Of a DNA stretch of 64,000 nucleotides, positions 1-11,000 are shown piece by piece. Within the stretch, counting starts at the first letter, position 1, and each line of letters begins with the position of its first letter. This stretch comes from Rhizophagus irregularis (lineage: Eukaryota; Glomeromycota; Glomeromycetes; Glomerales; Glomeraceae). The stretch lies in contig NC_089445.1 in the NCBI RefSeq assembly GCF_026210795.1, forward strand, positions 1,860,001 to 1,924,000, given 5' to 3'. The translations under genes were made by a program, and so were the position numbers. A model generated the notes under the pieces. The model saw only the letters and a list, made by a program, of their open reading frames with translations. It searched no databases and had not been told where the DNA came from.

Positions 1-1468
1 CAGAACCAAAAATACTGATGGACGAAGTTACGACATTGTTGCGTGAACGGTTGTGAAAGAAGTAAGATCATTTGAAATGTTATGAATATTATCCCTCGCC
101 AAAAATCTCAGAGAATAAATTAAAACGAAATCAATATTTAATAATACAATTATTTAACTTGTATATACATAATAAGCATACGGAAATGTTCAACAATTAT
201 TAATTATAATTCGGGACATGAAGCTATAACTTTATTTAGGTTATAGTAAGAATAGGGTTAGCTATTAGAAAGCGTAGTAGTTAAGTTACGAATATTAGAT
301 ATAGTTTATCATGGGTTCGATTCTTAGAATAAGTAAAAATTAACTAATGGATCATACGCATTGGTATAGGTGGATTATTTAATGTTGTAGAAATATTCGA
401 AGGAGTATTGGAGTCGTCTTGAAGGTGTAGTAGTCAATGTTGATTTCTTTCAAAATAGGACAATATTAGTAAATAAAATAGGACATTGTTCCTATACCCA
501 TATCCCATTCAGTTTTAGAATAATTTTTATGTTGTGAAAAGGCCTAGCCGAACTTCGCGAAATGCGTTAGGTGAGTTAGGTTAGCGAAAATGCAAATCTA
601 ATACAGAAGAGAATCTATTCTGTCCTTTGTTTTTACTAAGTATTCTGAGACAGGAAATTTTTATAAAACATACTAGCGACAACAAATTGGCATCAATTAT
701 CTGTGACACCAATACAACTGAAAAATTAATGATGATGTTTATGGATTCTATTTATTGGATACGAATGATTAACGAGAAATATTAAATCAAACCTTTAATT
801 GAGCGTATAATTTACACTACTTTTTAATTATGTATTTAATTTCTAAAAATTTGGACACTGAATGTGATCTCGATTAATTTTCAAGAAGGTCACACTTCAC
901 CGCATCAGTTACTATTCGAAAGACATTTTTTCTTGGGTTAATTAGGTATTTTCTTTAAATTTAACATAGAAATCATTATACAATTTTTTTTTTACATAAA
1001 TGATATATTTTATCTTTAGATACTTAGATACTCAAAAGCATTCATTAGCTTCAATTGTTTTTATTAACGACATTTCCTTTAATTATTTTATGAATTCTAC
1101 AATTGTAGAATAGATTTTTCTTGATATAGTATTAAATCTTTTAAATAATTGGTTTGGTGAGCGTTTAGCAATTAAAATTTAACAAATCTTGATTCCGTAT
1201 ATATTGTACAGTATATACATTTTTGAAAATAATTTCTTTTAAAATAAAAAATCAATTTTTATTTGTTCTTTATAACTGAATGTTTTTTTTTAAAAAAAAT
1301 AATTTTGGATTTTACTATTCAAATCACAAACAAATTGTTCCATTTTGAAATTAAAATAATAATTAAACCCTAATTATTAATCAAACACATACTAATAAAA
1401 TTCCCAACCATTTTTAATGAAATAATTACTTAAATTTACATATTTTATTGAATTGATTTTTCTTTATT
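1..1468. other. AT-rich stretch without a supported gene
   Basis: I find no open reading frame with protein-like content and no clear element ends here. The only structured item is a tRNA-like segment near 255-335, listed separately. The first 700 bases are less AT-biased than what follows. Confidence 0.5.
255..335 (+). other. tRNA-like (possibly SINE-derived) segment
   Basis: GCGTAGTAGTTAAG (about 277) resembles a tRNA A box and GGGTTCGATTCTTA (about 315) resembles a B box, at tRNA-like spacing. I cannot close a convincing acceptor stem or T stem, so a working tRNA is unlikely. A decayed tRNA or the head of a tRNA-derived SINE is the better reading. Confidence 0.2.
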
Positions 1469-1514
1469 GCTGTTTACAATTTAGTGCGATCACAGCTAGC
1501 ACTCCTATAAAAAT

Positions 1515-1795
1515 ATGATTATCAAAATTTTGTGAATACTCATGATTTTTCTAAAAAATCATTTAGAAAATAGTTGATAACCTGTGAATACCAGTGGAAA
1601 TTATAGAAAAATCTCAATTTTTCGAGTAGTTTACTTATACGCAAGTTTTTTAACTTTGTGTAACAATAACAGTTTTTTATAAAATTTTCCATGATTTCCC
1701 CCGGTAATCATAGGTAATCAACCCTTTTCTAGATGATTATTTAAAAAAATCACGGGTATTCACAAATTTTTAAAAATTGATTATTTTTAGTGGTG
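1515..1795. mobile_element. Foldback miniature element, ~110-bp arms
   Basis: Positions 1515-1625 pair with 1683-1795 in inverted orientation. Both arms carry the core TTTGTGAATAC followed by TGATTTTT. The loop is short (about 55 bp). I see no clear target duplication, so the superfamily is unknown. Confidence 0.5.
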
Positions 1796-1803
1796 TTACA
1801 CTA

Positions 1804-1976
1804 TACATGCTGCCCAAATTATTTTGGGATGTCATAATTATAATTTGGGATGCCATAATTCATTCGGTTTATATATAATTTACTATGTAAAGTGCCGAAA
1901 TAATTTGGGATGCCATAATTGAATTTGGGATTTTACTTATAATTACGGCAGTCCAAAATAATTTGGGTGGCATGTA
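1804..1976. mobile_element. TA-flanked miniature inverted-repeat element (173 bp)
   Basis: TIRs start TACATGCTGCCCAAATTATT and end with the inverse (GGGTGGCATGTA). TA lies immediately outside both ends (1802-1803 and 1977-1978), as expected for Tc1/mariner-type insertion. The interior repeats TTTGGGATGCCATAATT about three times. It is non-coding. Confidence 0.6.
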
Positions 1977-2260
1977 TATGTTACGCTATGATCGCACCAA
2001 ATTGAAAACAGCGATAATTATTTGAAAAACTTCATAATCATCAATTTTAAAATTGAGTGATTTTAACACTCACCAGTGATGAAATCAACCCAAGGTAAAG
2101 TTCACCTATATTCCATAATTTATTAAAATTTAAATTGTTTTGTTTTGAAAAAACTAATAATTTTATTAATAAAAATATTTATATATAATAATTCATAAGT
2201 TAGTATTATTATAAAAAATGTGATAAATCTTACAAGTATTAAGTAGATTTTATATTGCTA

Positions 2261-3130
2261 AACAACTTTCAATTAATAAAGGAAGTAAATTTCATTTGAC
2301 TAAGTGGTGAAATTATGCTCTAAAGTTAGTAAATGGAAAAAAGAAAAATTTGAAAGTTAGTACCATTATGAAAAACATAGATTTCTCCATATGTATTATA
2401 CCTACACACATAAAAATTAATATACAAATAGTTTTGACCTTGCTGAACAATTTTCAATTAATTAGAAAGTTGATTTCATTTGACTAAAGTGGTAAAATTA
2501 TGCGCTGAAGTTAATAAACAGAAAAAAGAAATTCGAAAGTTAGTACCGTTATGAAAAATGTAGATTTTTCCATATGTATTATACCTACATCCATGAAAAT
2601 TAATATACAAGTAGTTTGAACAATTTTCAATTAATTTAGAAAGTCAATTTCATTTGACTAAAGTGGTAAAATTACATTCTAAAGTTAGTAAACAGAAAAG
2701 AGAAAATTTTGAAAGTTAGTACCATTATGAAAAATGTTAGTTTCTCCATATGTATTATATTTACACCCATGAAAATTAATATACAAGTAGTTTTAACCTT
2801 GCTGAACAATTTTTAATTAATTTAAAAAGTCAATTTATTTGACTAAAATGGTGAAATTACACTCTGAAGTTAATAAATGAAAAAAATTTTTGAAAGTTAG
2901 TACCATTATGAAAAATATAGGCTTCTTTATATATATTATACCTACACTTATAAAAAATAATATACAAGTAGTTTTGGCTTGTTGAACAACTTTTAATTAA
3001 TAAAAGAAGTTGATTTCATTTGACTAAAGTGGTGAAATTACACTCTAAAGTTATTAAATAAAAAATACAAAACTTTAGAAATTATACAATTAGTAGTGTT
3101 ATAAAAAACACAAATTTCTCTATAAATTTC
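2261..3130. repeat. Tandem array of a ~180-bp unit, five copies
   Basis: Unit starts with AACAA(C/T)TTTTCAATTAAT at about 2261, 2446, 2619, 2805 and 2985, giving spacings of 185, 173, 186 and 180 bp. Each unit also carries TTTGACTAAAGTGG, GAAAGTTAGTACC and AATATACAAGTAGTTT. The copies differ by scattered substitutions and small indels. The same unit in inverse orientation occurs at about 38390-38880 inside a transposon. Confidence 0.85.
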
Positions 3131-3583
3131 ATTTCTAATTTATGAAATTGAGTTGTATGGGTTTAATAATATGTTTGAAAAAAAAGTTATAGTTTAAAAA
3201 AATTTATAAAAAAATTTTTATTTACATGTATAAAATTGTAAAACATAATACAAACAAAATTAATATAAAACTAAAATTATCATATTACTGGTGAATTTTA
3301 CCAGAGGTAAAATTCACCACCTGGTAAATTAATTTCAAATTAACTATTGGTGAATATAAAATTAATCCTTTAAAATTATTATTTTCAATAATTTTCATTT
3401 CATAATTTTCACAATAACAAGTTTTTTAAATATTTGTAAATCATAACTACTAAAACCATGATTATTATAAATAACATTTATTTTATTTTTAACTTTACTT
3501 AATGTAATTTTAATTGATTTAAATTATATTTTTTTTAAAAAAATAAAACTATTATTAATTGAAAGATAAATACTAGAACCATT
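3131..3583. other. AT-rich stretch without a gene
   Basis: This is low-complexity AT-rich sequence. A short palindromic patch around 3290-3350 repeats GGTGAATTTTACC-like words in both orientations. Nothing protein-like was seen. Confidence 0.45.
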
Positions 3584-3765
3584 TAAGGTTGTCTGCCTAA
3601 ATCTCTTCAAAATTCTACAATTAGTTTCTCCAAAATTTTACTATAGTTTTATTAGTTTTGGCAAGATTTCAGCAGTTTTAGCATTTATAATAAATTTTAT
3701 CAGGTTTCACTTTTCTCCAGAGTTTCGCTAACTTGCCAAAACCCCTAATTTCTCCAGCAACCTTA
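3584..3765. mobile_element. hAT-type miniature element, family A, copy 1
   Basis: It begins TAAGGTTGTCTGCC and ends GGCAACCTTA-like (GCAACCTTA). The interior reads GCCAAAAC-type words on one strand. Flanks GAACCATT (left) and AAATCATT (right) agree at 6 of 8 bases, a decayed 8-bp duplication. Three more copies lie at 4905, 5583 and 37643. Confidence 0.7.
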
Positions 3766-3789
3766 AAATCATTCCAATATATTGGATTA

Positions 3790-4898
3790 CAGTCAACTCC
3801 CTCTATAGTCACTCCCATTATAGTCACATTCTACTATATAGTCACACCAGTTGAATGTTCAAAACACTTTATTATTAAAAACTATCCTATATAGTCACAA
3901 TCTATCTATAGTCACTATCACACCTATCCTCAAAAATCTTATATTAAAAAGAACTGTTTATAATCACAGTTATATAAAGAATATATTAAATAACTTGGCA
4001 TCTGATAATTGTACAAAGATGTATCATAGCTTGTTAGAATCGTCTCACTGAGATGAATCGAATGGTGGTAGTTTTATCCTTTTGCGATCACTGGCTGATG
4101 AGTTATTCAACAAAATGTTAAGCATCGGCATTATTATATTTCTTGATTTACATTTACTGCGCCATTTAACATTTTGCTAAATTTCTCGGTACCTAGTGAT
4201 TGTAAAAAGACGATTAATAGCTCGTTAGAATCGCCTCATTAAGACGAATCGAATGGTGGTAAGCTCATCTCTCTGTGATCAATATTGACGGAGTTACTAC
4301 TTAAAAACCATTTAATATTTTTTAATTTCGGAAATTGATCTAGTGATTGGATTTCAATGTATTTTATACCATTAGATTCGTCGCATTAAGACAAATCGAA
4401 TGGTAGTAAGATTGTCTCTCTAGGATCAATATTGGCAGAGTTATTACACAAAAACCATTAATATTTTTTTAATTTCGGAAATTAATCTAGTGATTGGATT
4501 TCGATATATTTTATACCATTAGAACCGTCTCATCAAGACGAATCGAATGGCGGTAAGATCGTCTCTCTAGGATCAATATTGGCGGAGTTATTACACAAAA
4601 ACTATTAATATTTTTTTTAATTTCGGAAATTAATCTAGTGATTGGATTTCGATGTATTTTATACCATTAGAACCGTCTCATCAAGACGAATCGAATGGCG
4701 GTAAGATCATCTCTCTACGATTAATATTGGCGGAGTTACAATACAATAAAGTTTTGAGTATAATTTTGGCTAAAATTATGTTAATTTTTGGCCAGAATTA
4801 TGATATACTAATATATGAAATTTTTTATATAGTCACATCTCTTTATAATCACCAAATATGGACTGTCCCAAATGTGTGATTATAAAGAGAGTTGACTG
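3790..4898 (+). mobile_element. Tc1/mariner-type non-autonomous element, copy 1 (1,109 bp)
   Basis: TIRs start CAGTCAACTC and end GAGTTGACTG, with TA immediately outside each end (3788-3789 and 4899-4900). An inverted copy of the same family is at 47411-48370. The interior holds tandem units of about 147 bp built round GACGAATCGAATGG(T/C)GGTAAG (starts near 4368, 4514 and 4662). Short open frames inside are by-products of the repeat. The element sits in the left 8-bp duplication of the hAT element at 4905. Confidence 0.85.
4216..4740. repeat. Tandem ~147-bp repeat inside the TA-type element
   Basis: Three to four units carry the palindromic core CGTCTCATCAAGACG followed by AATCGAATGGCGGTAAG and CTCTAGGATCAATATTGG. 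Spacing between the best units is 146 and 148 bp. The first unit (about 4216) is the most diverged. Confidence 0.75.
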
Positions 4899-4904
4899 TA
4901 TAAC

Positions 4905-5147
4905 TAAGGTTGCTTGCCAAACCTAGGGGTTTAGGCAAGATGGCGTTTCGCTAAAAAGTGAAATTCTGCCGAAACTATATTAAAGTTATATTAAAAAACT
5001 GGCGAAACTTTGGAAAAAGGCGAAACTGCTGAAACTTATTATAAATGCCAAAACTGCCAAAACTCCGCCAAAACTATAATAAATCCATAGTAAAATTTTG
5101 ACAAAACTAATCGTAGGATTTTGAAGAGGTTTAGACAAGCAACCTTA
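4905..5147. mobile_element. hAT-type miniature element, family A, copy 2 (243 bp)
   Basis: It begins TAAGGTTGCTTGCC and ends AGACAAGCAACCTTA. The right duplication is ATTATAAC (5148-5155). The left duplication was split by the TA-type element at 3790-4898; removing that element with one TA restores ATTATAAC exactly. The interior repeats GCCAAAAC and GCGAAAC words about ten times. Confidence 0.85.
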
Positions 5148-5326
5148 ATTATAACTTCCAATAATTTTATTATCATCATTTTTTAATTTAATTAATACAA
5201 TAGTAGTTTCTTTATTATAGCATTATTCTTTAAAATATTTTATATCAAAATCATCTCTATTTTTACATAATGTAAATTAAAATCATATTGAAGTTCTCTT
5301 AGAAAAAAAGAAAATTTTCCTTGTTT

Positions 5327-5582
5327 TTTATCTTTTTTTTTTTTGCTGCAGCATATTTAAATCTTTATTAAAATAGATAAGTTTATAATACATTATACAA
5401 ATGAAAATAAACTATATAAATTAATTTAGTAAAATTTAAACTACTCGTTATTCTAAAAAGGACTCCACATGTATAGGTAGAATTTAGGTTATGATCAAAT
5501 TATCAGATTAATAAGTGATTCTTTATATGCAAACTTAATTTTATCTAGATCATAAAGTAAATTAAAAGGCATGTCAAATAGG
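5327..5582 (-). mobile_element. Retroposon 3' tail, copy 1
   Basis: On the minus strand it ends with AATAAAGAT, then GCTGCAGC, then an A-tract (seen as poly-T at about 5331-5343). The same tail occurs at 37363. This is the form of a LINE or SINE 3' end with its poly(A). The 5' limit is not seen. Confidence 0.5.
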
Positions 5583-6147
5583 TAAGGTTGCTTGTCAAAA
5601 CCTAGAGGTTTAGGTAAGATGGTGTTCAGCCGAAAAGCGAAATTCTGCCAAAACTATATTAAAGTTATATTAAAAAACTGGCGAAACTTTGGAGAAAGGC
5701 GAAACTGCCAAAATTTATTATAAATGCCGAAACATATGGGCCGATTCAACGCATAAAATGGATTTGGCCAACATTATCGGATATTTTAAGGGAAATTTGG
5801 CTAAAATTACGGTATTTTCGGCCAAAATTACAGCATGTCCAACAGGTGGACAACAGGTTTTTGAGGAGACGATAGATGATTATTATTATAACTTTATACT
5901 ATCTTGCCAAAAATAATAATTTTGTAACTAAAGTAAATTTGTTAAGCTTTACAATTATTGTTATATAGAAAAAAAATACTTCATTGAAATTTTTTAACAA
6001 AAATTTTAATAAATAACAAATTTACTACTTAATGCATCAAATCGGCCCATATGCTGCCAAAACTCTGCTGAAACTATAATAAATTTATAGTAAAATTTTG
6101 ATGAAACTAATCGTAGGATTTTGAAGAGGTTTAGACAAGCAACCTTA
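5583..6147. mobile_element. hAT-type miniature element, family A, copy 3, with a nested insertion
   Basis: The ends are TAAGGTTGCTTGTC and GACAAGCAACCTTA. It is flanked by a perfect 8-bp duplication CAAATAGG (5575-5582 and 6148-6155). Compared with copy 2 it carries an extra 321 bp (5733-6053) with its own TIRs. The 75-residue open frame here is chance. Confidence 0.85.
5733..6053. mobile_element. Small TIR element nested in family A copy 3
   Basis: It begins CATATGGGCCGATTCAACGC and ends with the near-inverse (GCATCAAATCGGCCCATATG). It interrupts the otherwise continuous family A sequence. A duplication is not clear, partly because the target is itself repetitive (GCCAAAAC words). It is non-coding. 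Confidence 0.65.
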
Positions 6148-6599
6148 CAAATAGGAGTACACTAAATAAAATGAAGATTGCATTGGCTGATTATACTGTA
6201 ATATATTAAATAATACAGTTACCTACAATCATTTATAAATGTTTTGCATCTACAACAGGTCATAATAAGTCTTAAATACAAGCTTTTCCTCAAATGGCTT
6301 TTTAAAAATAGTTTCTAATAATGATTCTTTTTCATCAAAAACTGATTTTACTTTAATAGCAGATGAATATTTATTGATGAATTGTTTCATGCTGTTTTTC
6401 CATTTTAATCAATGTATGATGTTTGATTTCTCTTCATTTGATAGTTCACTCTATATAAATAAACAAATATTATGATTGGTTTAAATCTAAGATAATATAT
6501 ATAGTCACCTTGAAAAGTATTAATTGATACTAAAAATGGCTAAATTTTATTGAGTTTTATTAAACTTTACATAAAAAAATAATCTCTAAAATAACTAAT

Positions 6600-7679
6600 A
6601 ATGTGTTACCCTTCTCTTGCTTCTAATACTGCATTGATTTTTTGTGACATTAAAGCAATAACCTCTTCAAAAATAAACAATTCAAATTTTCCCATTTTTC
6701 ACTTAATGCAATTTTAAGTTCACTTACAGTTTTTGGAAAAACCTTACAGACCTGAATATTATCTTTTAATTGTTTTTAGATATTCTCTATTGAGTTTAAA
6801 TCTGAAGAATTTGCCAATCAATAATCACAATTTTATTCTTCTTCAACCAATTTTTGATTATTTTTGCAATATGAATACTAGATGTATTATTCTGTTGAAA
6901 AATTGCAGCCCTTCCTGTTAATTCGCAAACTGTGTGTTGAAATAAATATAAATGTGAATTCAAGATTTTAATGTAAGTATTTGAATTGATTTTTTCATCT
7001 TCTTTTTTATTTTTATTACAAAAAATTAATGATCCTTTTATTCCTCTAGCAAAACATTTCCAAATTATAACTGATTTTTGATCACTTTTAAAAGTAGGTG
7101 TCAAACATTCAATGTTAAAATTTAACTGCTTGCCAATCTTAATACTTGATTCATTAGAGAAAATAACTTAGTTCCAATCCTGAATTATTTTTTCTTTATA
7201 TTTTTCATACCAACTAATATGTAGAGCTCCTAATGAGTCGAGTCAAGTCGAATCACGAGTCAAAAACCTTAATTTTAAAGTACTTTTTATTAAGTTAGAA
7301 TATAATTAAACGAAAATTTACAATTATGCGAGTCAAAAATGCGAGTTTATGCGAGTCATTTTCGGAGCTCTACTAATATGAGCTAATGTATGCTTTTTTA
7401 ATACAAAAGGTTTTTTTGTTGCAATATGGGAATGAATTCCAGTAACATATAGTATTTAACTTTATTTATAAATGCATTTTTTTCATTATTATTAAAAGCA
7501 AGTGATTACGATAAATTTTCAGTCATTCCTGTCTTTTTGTATTTGTCAATAAATCTATATATTGTGGTAAGATTATGTTTCATTTTTCTTGCTATTTGTG
7601 CAGGGTTAAAATTTTCCATATATGCTAGTATTTTTTCTTTCTCTAGAGGAGATAATTCAGTATAATGATAATGTGACAT
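6600..7679 (-). pseudogene. Tc1/mariner transposase pseudogene
   Basis: The start MSHYHYTELSPLEKEKIL (ATG at 7679) and the following helix-turn-helix (AQIARKMKHNLTTIYRFI) are typical of the Tc1 DNA-binding domain. The catalytic part follows near 7180-6796: VIFSNESS, then VIIWKCFARGIKGSLIF, then FQQNNTSSIHIAKIIKNWLK. In live members these read as a DES-like block and FQQDNA...H. The middle Asp is Asn here. Several in-frame stops, at least one frame change and a hAT-type insertion break the gene. Confidence 0.85.
7222..7372. mobile_element. hAT-type miniature element (151 bp)
   Basis: TIRs are TAGAGCTCC and GGAGCTCTA, flanked by a perfect 8-bp duplication CTAATATG (7214-7221 and 7373-7380). 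The subterminal regions repeat GAGTC (for example GAGTCGAGTCAAGTCG and GCGAGTC). It lies inside the mariner pseudogene, so it is the younger insertion. Confidence 0.85.
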
Positions 7680-7902
7680 GATTTTTTTAACTGTGTAATA
7701 TGTCTATTAGATTATAAATTATGAGGAAAATATATGAAATAATAAAAAATAAAGGTATAAATAATTTAAATTGGATGTATCATTATACAACAAAAAATCA
7801 GATGATACTTTTTGAGGCAACTGTACATTATTCCAGAAATTCATCATTTCCTTTCTTTTATTATCTGTAAAGACTTTGTTTACTAAGTTCGTTTAATCCT
7901 AT

Positions 7903-8178
7903 TCAGAAAGGTTGACAATTTGATAATTGAAAAGACTGTAGTTTATTCCCCTCATCTTTGCAATAAACATTTTTTATTTCATCATTAGATTCAAAAAATT
8001 TGACATTATTGCTAATCCCGATTGGCCATTTATTTTTATATATATAATCTTTGTTGTCAGTACTCTTTTGATGCTTTTCTTTTACTACCTTGCATGAAGA
8101 TGTATTACTTTTACCATTACTTTCTAGATCATTAACACTTTCAGAAGAATCATTAAATAGTGAAAATAATGATTGCAA
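7903..8178 (-). CDS. Hypothetical 91-residue open frame
   Basis: An open frame from ATG at 8178 codes for a polar protein rich in Ser, Asn and Lys, containing KNKWPIGISNNVKFFESND. I do not recognise a family. The composition is more protein-like than the surrounding AT-rich DNA, and it lies just outside the mariner element. It may be a fragment of a host or transposon gene. No splice partners could be assigned. Confidence 0.3.
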   Translation of the reverse strand: MQSLFSLFNDSSESVNDLESNGKSNTSSCKVVKEKHQKSTDNKDYIYKNKWPIGISNNVKFFESNDEIKNVYCKDEGNKLQSFQLSNCQPF

Positions 8179-8179
8179 A

Positions 8180-9660
8180 TGAAAACAGTTAAAAGTACTG
8201 CTAGTTTTATTATTAAAAAAAACAATATATAAATTTATACTACTTGATAAGGTTGCTATTTTCTGGAGGGATTCTTATATTGATTTGTATTCACAAACAA
8301 CTTTAATTTGTTAAATAAATATGTTCTTACACTTTTTAAATCATTAACTGAGCTTTCTATTACGCTATCAATATATCTTAACTATTTTCATAATATCAAT
8401 TAGTTTCTTTCTGCATATAAATGACTAGGATATAAATAACAATTCATTATCAAATTTTTTTTAATTTTACTTTTACTCATATAGGCTGATCCTGCTTGTT
8501 TCATTAAGTAAATTTTTGTGATATTCATAAAATTGTACTATACTAGTACTACATATTATACTACTAAAATATGTGATAACTGTATAATAATTTATATTAT
8601 TTTAATAGACTAATTATTGCTCAAAAAATTTGTTTTTTTACTATTGGAATTGAGTTTCAAATGAGTTGTAAATTGGTTTTTAAAAACTTATTGCAAGATT
8701 AAAGAAATATTAGAAAAGGTCAGAAAAGTGTAGTTTTTTATAAAATAAAGCTATTTATAAACATTAAATAACTAAATAACTTATACTTTATAATAATAAA
8801 TAGAATAATTATTCTGCTGACTTGCTAAGTTTTTATTATAATTATCTCAATAGTTCTTATATATAAATACTCAATATACATTTTCAAAAATGAAACTTTT
8901 TATTTAAAATACAAAATAATGTAATAAAATAACTGTTATTTATTATATAAAAAGTTGGAAAAGTAAATATGTGTATTATTTTACAGTAAAAATTTACAAC
9001 ATTATATAATTGTTTTTTTATAAATACTACAAGCATTTTCAATAAATTGTAATAAAAATACAACAAAACTTTATAATAAATAAAATAAACAACTGATATG
9101 CTATATTTATTAAAAAAGATACCATTGCAGAGTATTATATGTAAAAAATTAAGATGACTTAGTGTCATATCATATTTTGATTCAAGTGATATAATTAAAG
9201 ATGAGCAAAATTAGCCTATATATTTGCTCTGACTTTTGAACATCTCCATAATTACAGCCAAAACTTTGGACATAATAATTCAGCATTCAAGTTAGTGAAC
9301 TAATAAAACCTCTCTGATATTCTGACAGTTTCATGACAGTTTCATGACAGTTCCCTACCAGTTTCACAATAATTTCATGATACTGCCATAATATTATTAT
9401 AATGTCAAGCTAGATTCTCAAATCACATATCCAAAAAATCAGCTAAAATTATAGTATAGTGTCAGCTGAAATTAATCACAGATCTACTAGTATGCTATCT
9501 GACATGATTAACAGCAATCAAATAGACGCAAAAGGTAAGCATTTTAATATGAAATCTAGCATTCAGTCAGATGCAAGAAGTCAGCATCCTTAATATAAAC
9601 CAAGTATCTAAACAGTTACAGAAGGTTAACAAACCAAATATAAAATTTGCTATGTAAATG
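8180..9660. other. AT-rich stretch without a supported gene
   Basis: Nothing protein-like holds over any length. A short tandem of ATGACAGTTTC lies at about 9325-9360. Confidence 0.45.
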
Positions 9661-9679
9661 ACTCAGAAACAAGAAGAAA

Positions 9680-11000
9680 AGTGTGGTATTTACTATTTAG
9701 ATTATATGTGTATGTGATATTTAAATTATATTGTGATAATAAAATCATATTAACATAAAAACATAAATAATAGAAAAGACTTAAAGGTATTGTTAGAATG
9801 TAAAAAAAAATACCCAAAATAAGAAATTGATAGATTATATGCATTATTTAGATTATATTTTTTAAATCATATGTACAGTGCCCTTCAATAAGTCACCGGT
9901 CACCTTTAAATTTGTATAACTATTGCGCAAATATGGTTATATGTAAACTTTTTTTTTAAATAATGAACCTGCCTTTTATCGTATAAGTAAAGTTGGTCAT
10001 CAAGTTGAATTACATTTACTCTAAAAATTATGTGTAATTTTAATAAGAATTGGCCATTATATTTTAAATTTTATCAGAAAATTTAAGATTTCAATAGAAA
10101 TCTTTAGGTATTATCATAGCATTAAAATAATTTGTTTTATCATAGTTTTTTTTTTGAATAATATCGTCTACCATGATTTTTAGTACATTATTATAAAGTA
10201 TTATTAAAATCAATAAAATAATTGATAAGTTACATATATTTTACAAACATATTTTACACTTACCTATTATTAATAAATTATCAAGTTAAAGAGTAAATTA
10301 TAATCTTGAATTTTATTATGATAAAAAAATTTAAGATAAATAGCTGTAACTTCAAATATTTTTGGAAAAAAAATTTGGCCAAATTCAATGCATTAGTTAA
10401 CGCTAAAATTTGGTAAATAATTTGGTGATGATCTACAAATGATCGGCAAATGCCAGCTAAATGTGCACAATTTTCTAATCATTTCATTAATTTTGATGAT
10501 ACTTTAACAATAATATGCCATAAATTATAGCAAACAATTTTATTAAAAAATTAAAGTATCGATGAACAAATTTTTTAATTTTTTATTAATACCTAAAAAC
10601 CTCTATTGAAATCTTAAATTTTCTAATAAAATTTAGAATATAATGGCCAATTCTTATTAAAATTACATATAATTTTTAGAGTAAATGTAATTCAACTTGA
10701 TGATTAACTTTAATTATACGATAAAAAGTTGTTTTATTATTAAAAAAAAAAGTTTATATATGATCATATTTGCGCAATAGTTGTACGAATTTAAAGGTGA
10801 CCGGTGACTTATTGGTGGGCACTGTAGTTATTGTAGTAGTTAGATTATATTTTATAGATTATATGCAATATTTAAATTATATGTGAAATTTAGATATTTA
10901 GATTATATGTAGCATTCAGATTATATATGATATTTAGATTACATATGGTATTCAGATTATATATGATATTTAAATTACATGTAGTACTATAATCTAGGGT
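9680..11000. repeat. GATTATATGTGATATTTA minisatellite, split by an insertion
   Basis: Irregular copies of an 18-20 bp word (GATATTTAGATTATAT and variants) run from about 9680 to 9875 and again from about 10827 to 11000. The foldback element at 9876-10824 sits in the middle, so the two halves were one array. Confidence 0.7.
9876..10824. mobile_element. Large TA-type foldback element (949 bp)
   Basis: TIRs start CAGTGCCC and end GGGCACTG, with TA on each side (9874-9875 and 10825-10826). The arms pair over about 300 bp each: AGTCACCGGTCACCTTTAAA near the left end matches its inverse near the right end, and later AAGTTGAATTACATTTACTC does too. The loop is about 330 bp. No coding capacity was seen. 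The TIR start is typical of Tc1/mariner elements. Confidence 0.8.

Larger units (their letters stand above)
1469..2014. repeat. Layered inverted-repeat block
   Basis: The outermost arms are 1469-1500 and about 1983-2014 (core GTGCGATCA, inverted). Inside lie two further palindromic units side by side: a foldback at 1515-1795 with arms of about 110 bp, and a TA-flanked miniature element at 1804-1976. No reading frame is present. The outer pair may be the ends of an older element that received the inner ones. Confidence 0.55.
6502..7823 (-). mobile_element. Tc1/mariner transposon, decayed (1.3 kb)
   Basis: The TIRs (about 30 bp, core AAAAGTAT) are at 6502 and 7823 with TA outside each end (6500-6501 and 7824-7825). 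The size is typical of a complete Tc1/mariner element. It contains a broken transposase gene and a 151-bp hAT-type insertion (7222-7372). Confidence 0.8.

Noticed and set aside
2261-3130. Possible CRISPR-like array
   Set aside because: The whole ~180-bp unit repeats, with no short repeat/spacer alternation, in a eukaryotic context.
3851-4051. 66-residue open frame with a near-identical twin at 48109-48309 (minus)
   Set aside because: Both lie in copies of the same non-autonomous TA-type element. The identity comes from element copying; there are no protein features.
4652-4879. 75-residue open frame
   Set aside because: It runs through the 147-bp tandem repeat and the TIR of the TA-type element; not a gene.
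8884-9168. 94-residue minus frame
   Set aside because: Its composition is only Phe, Tyr, Ile and Asn as expected from AT-rich DNA.
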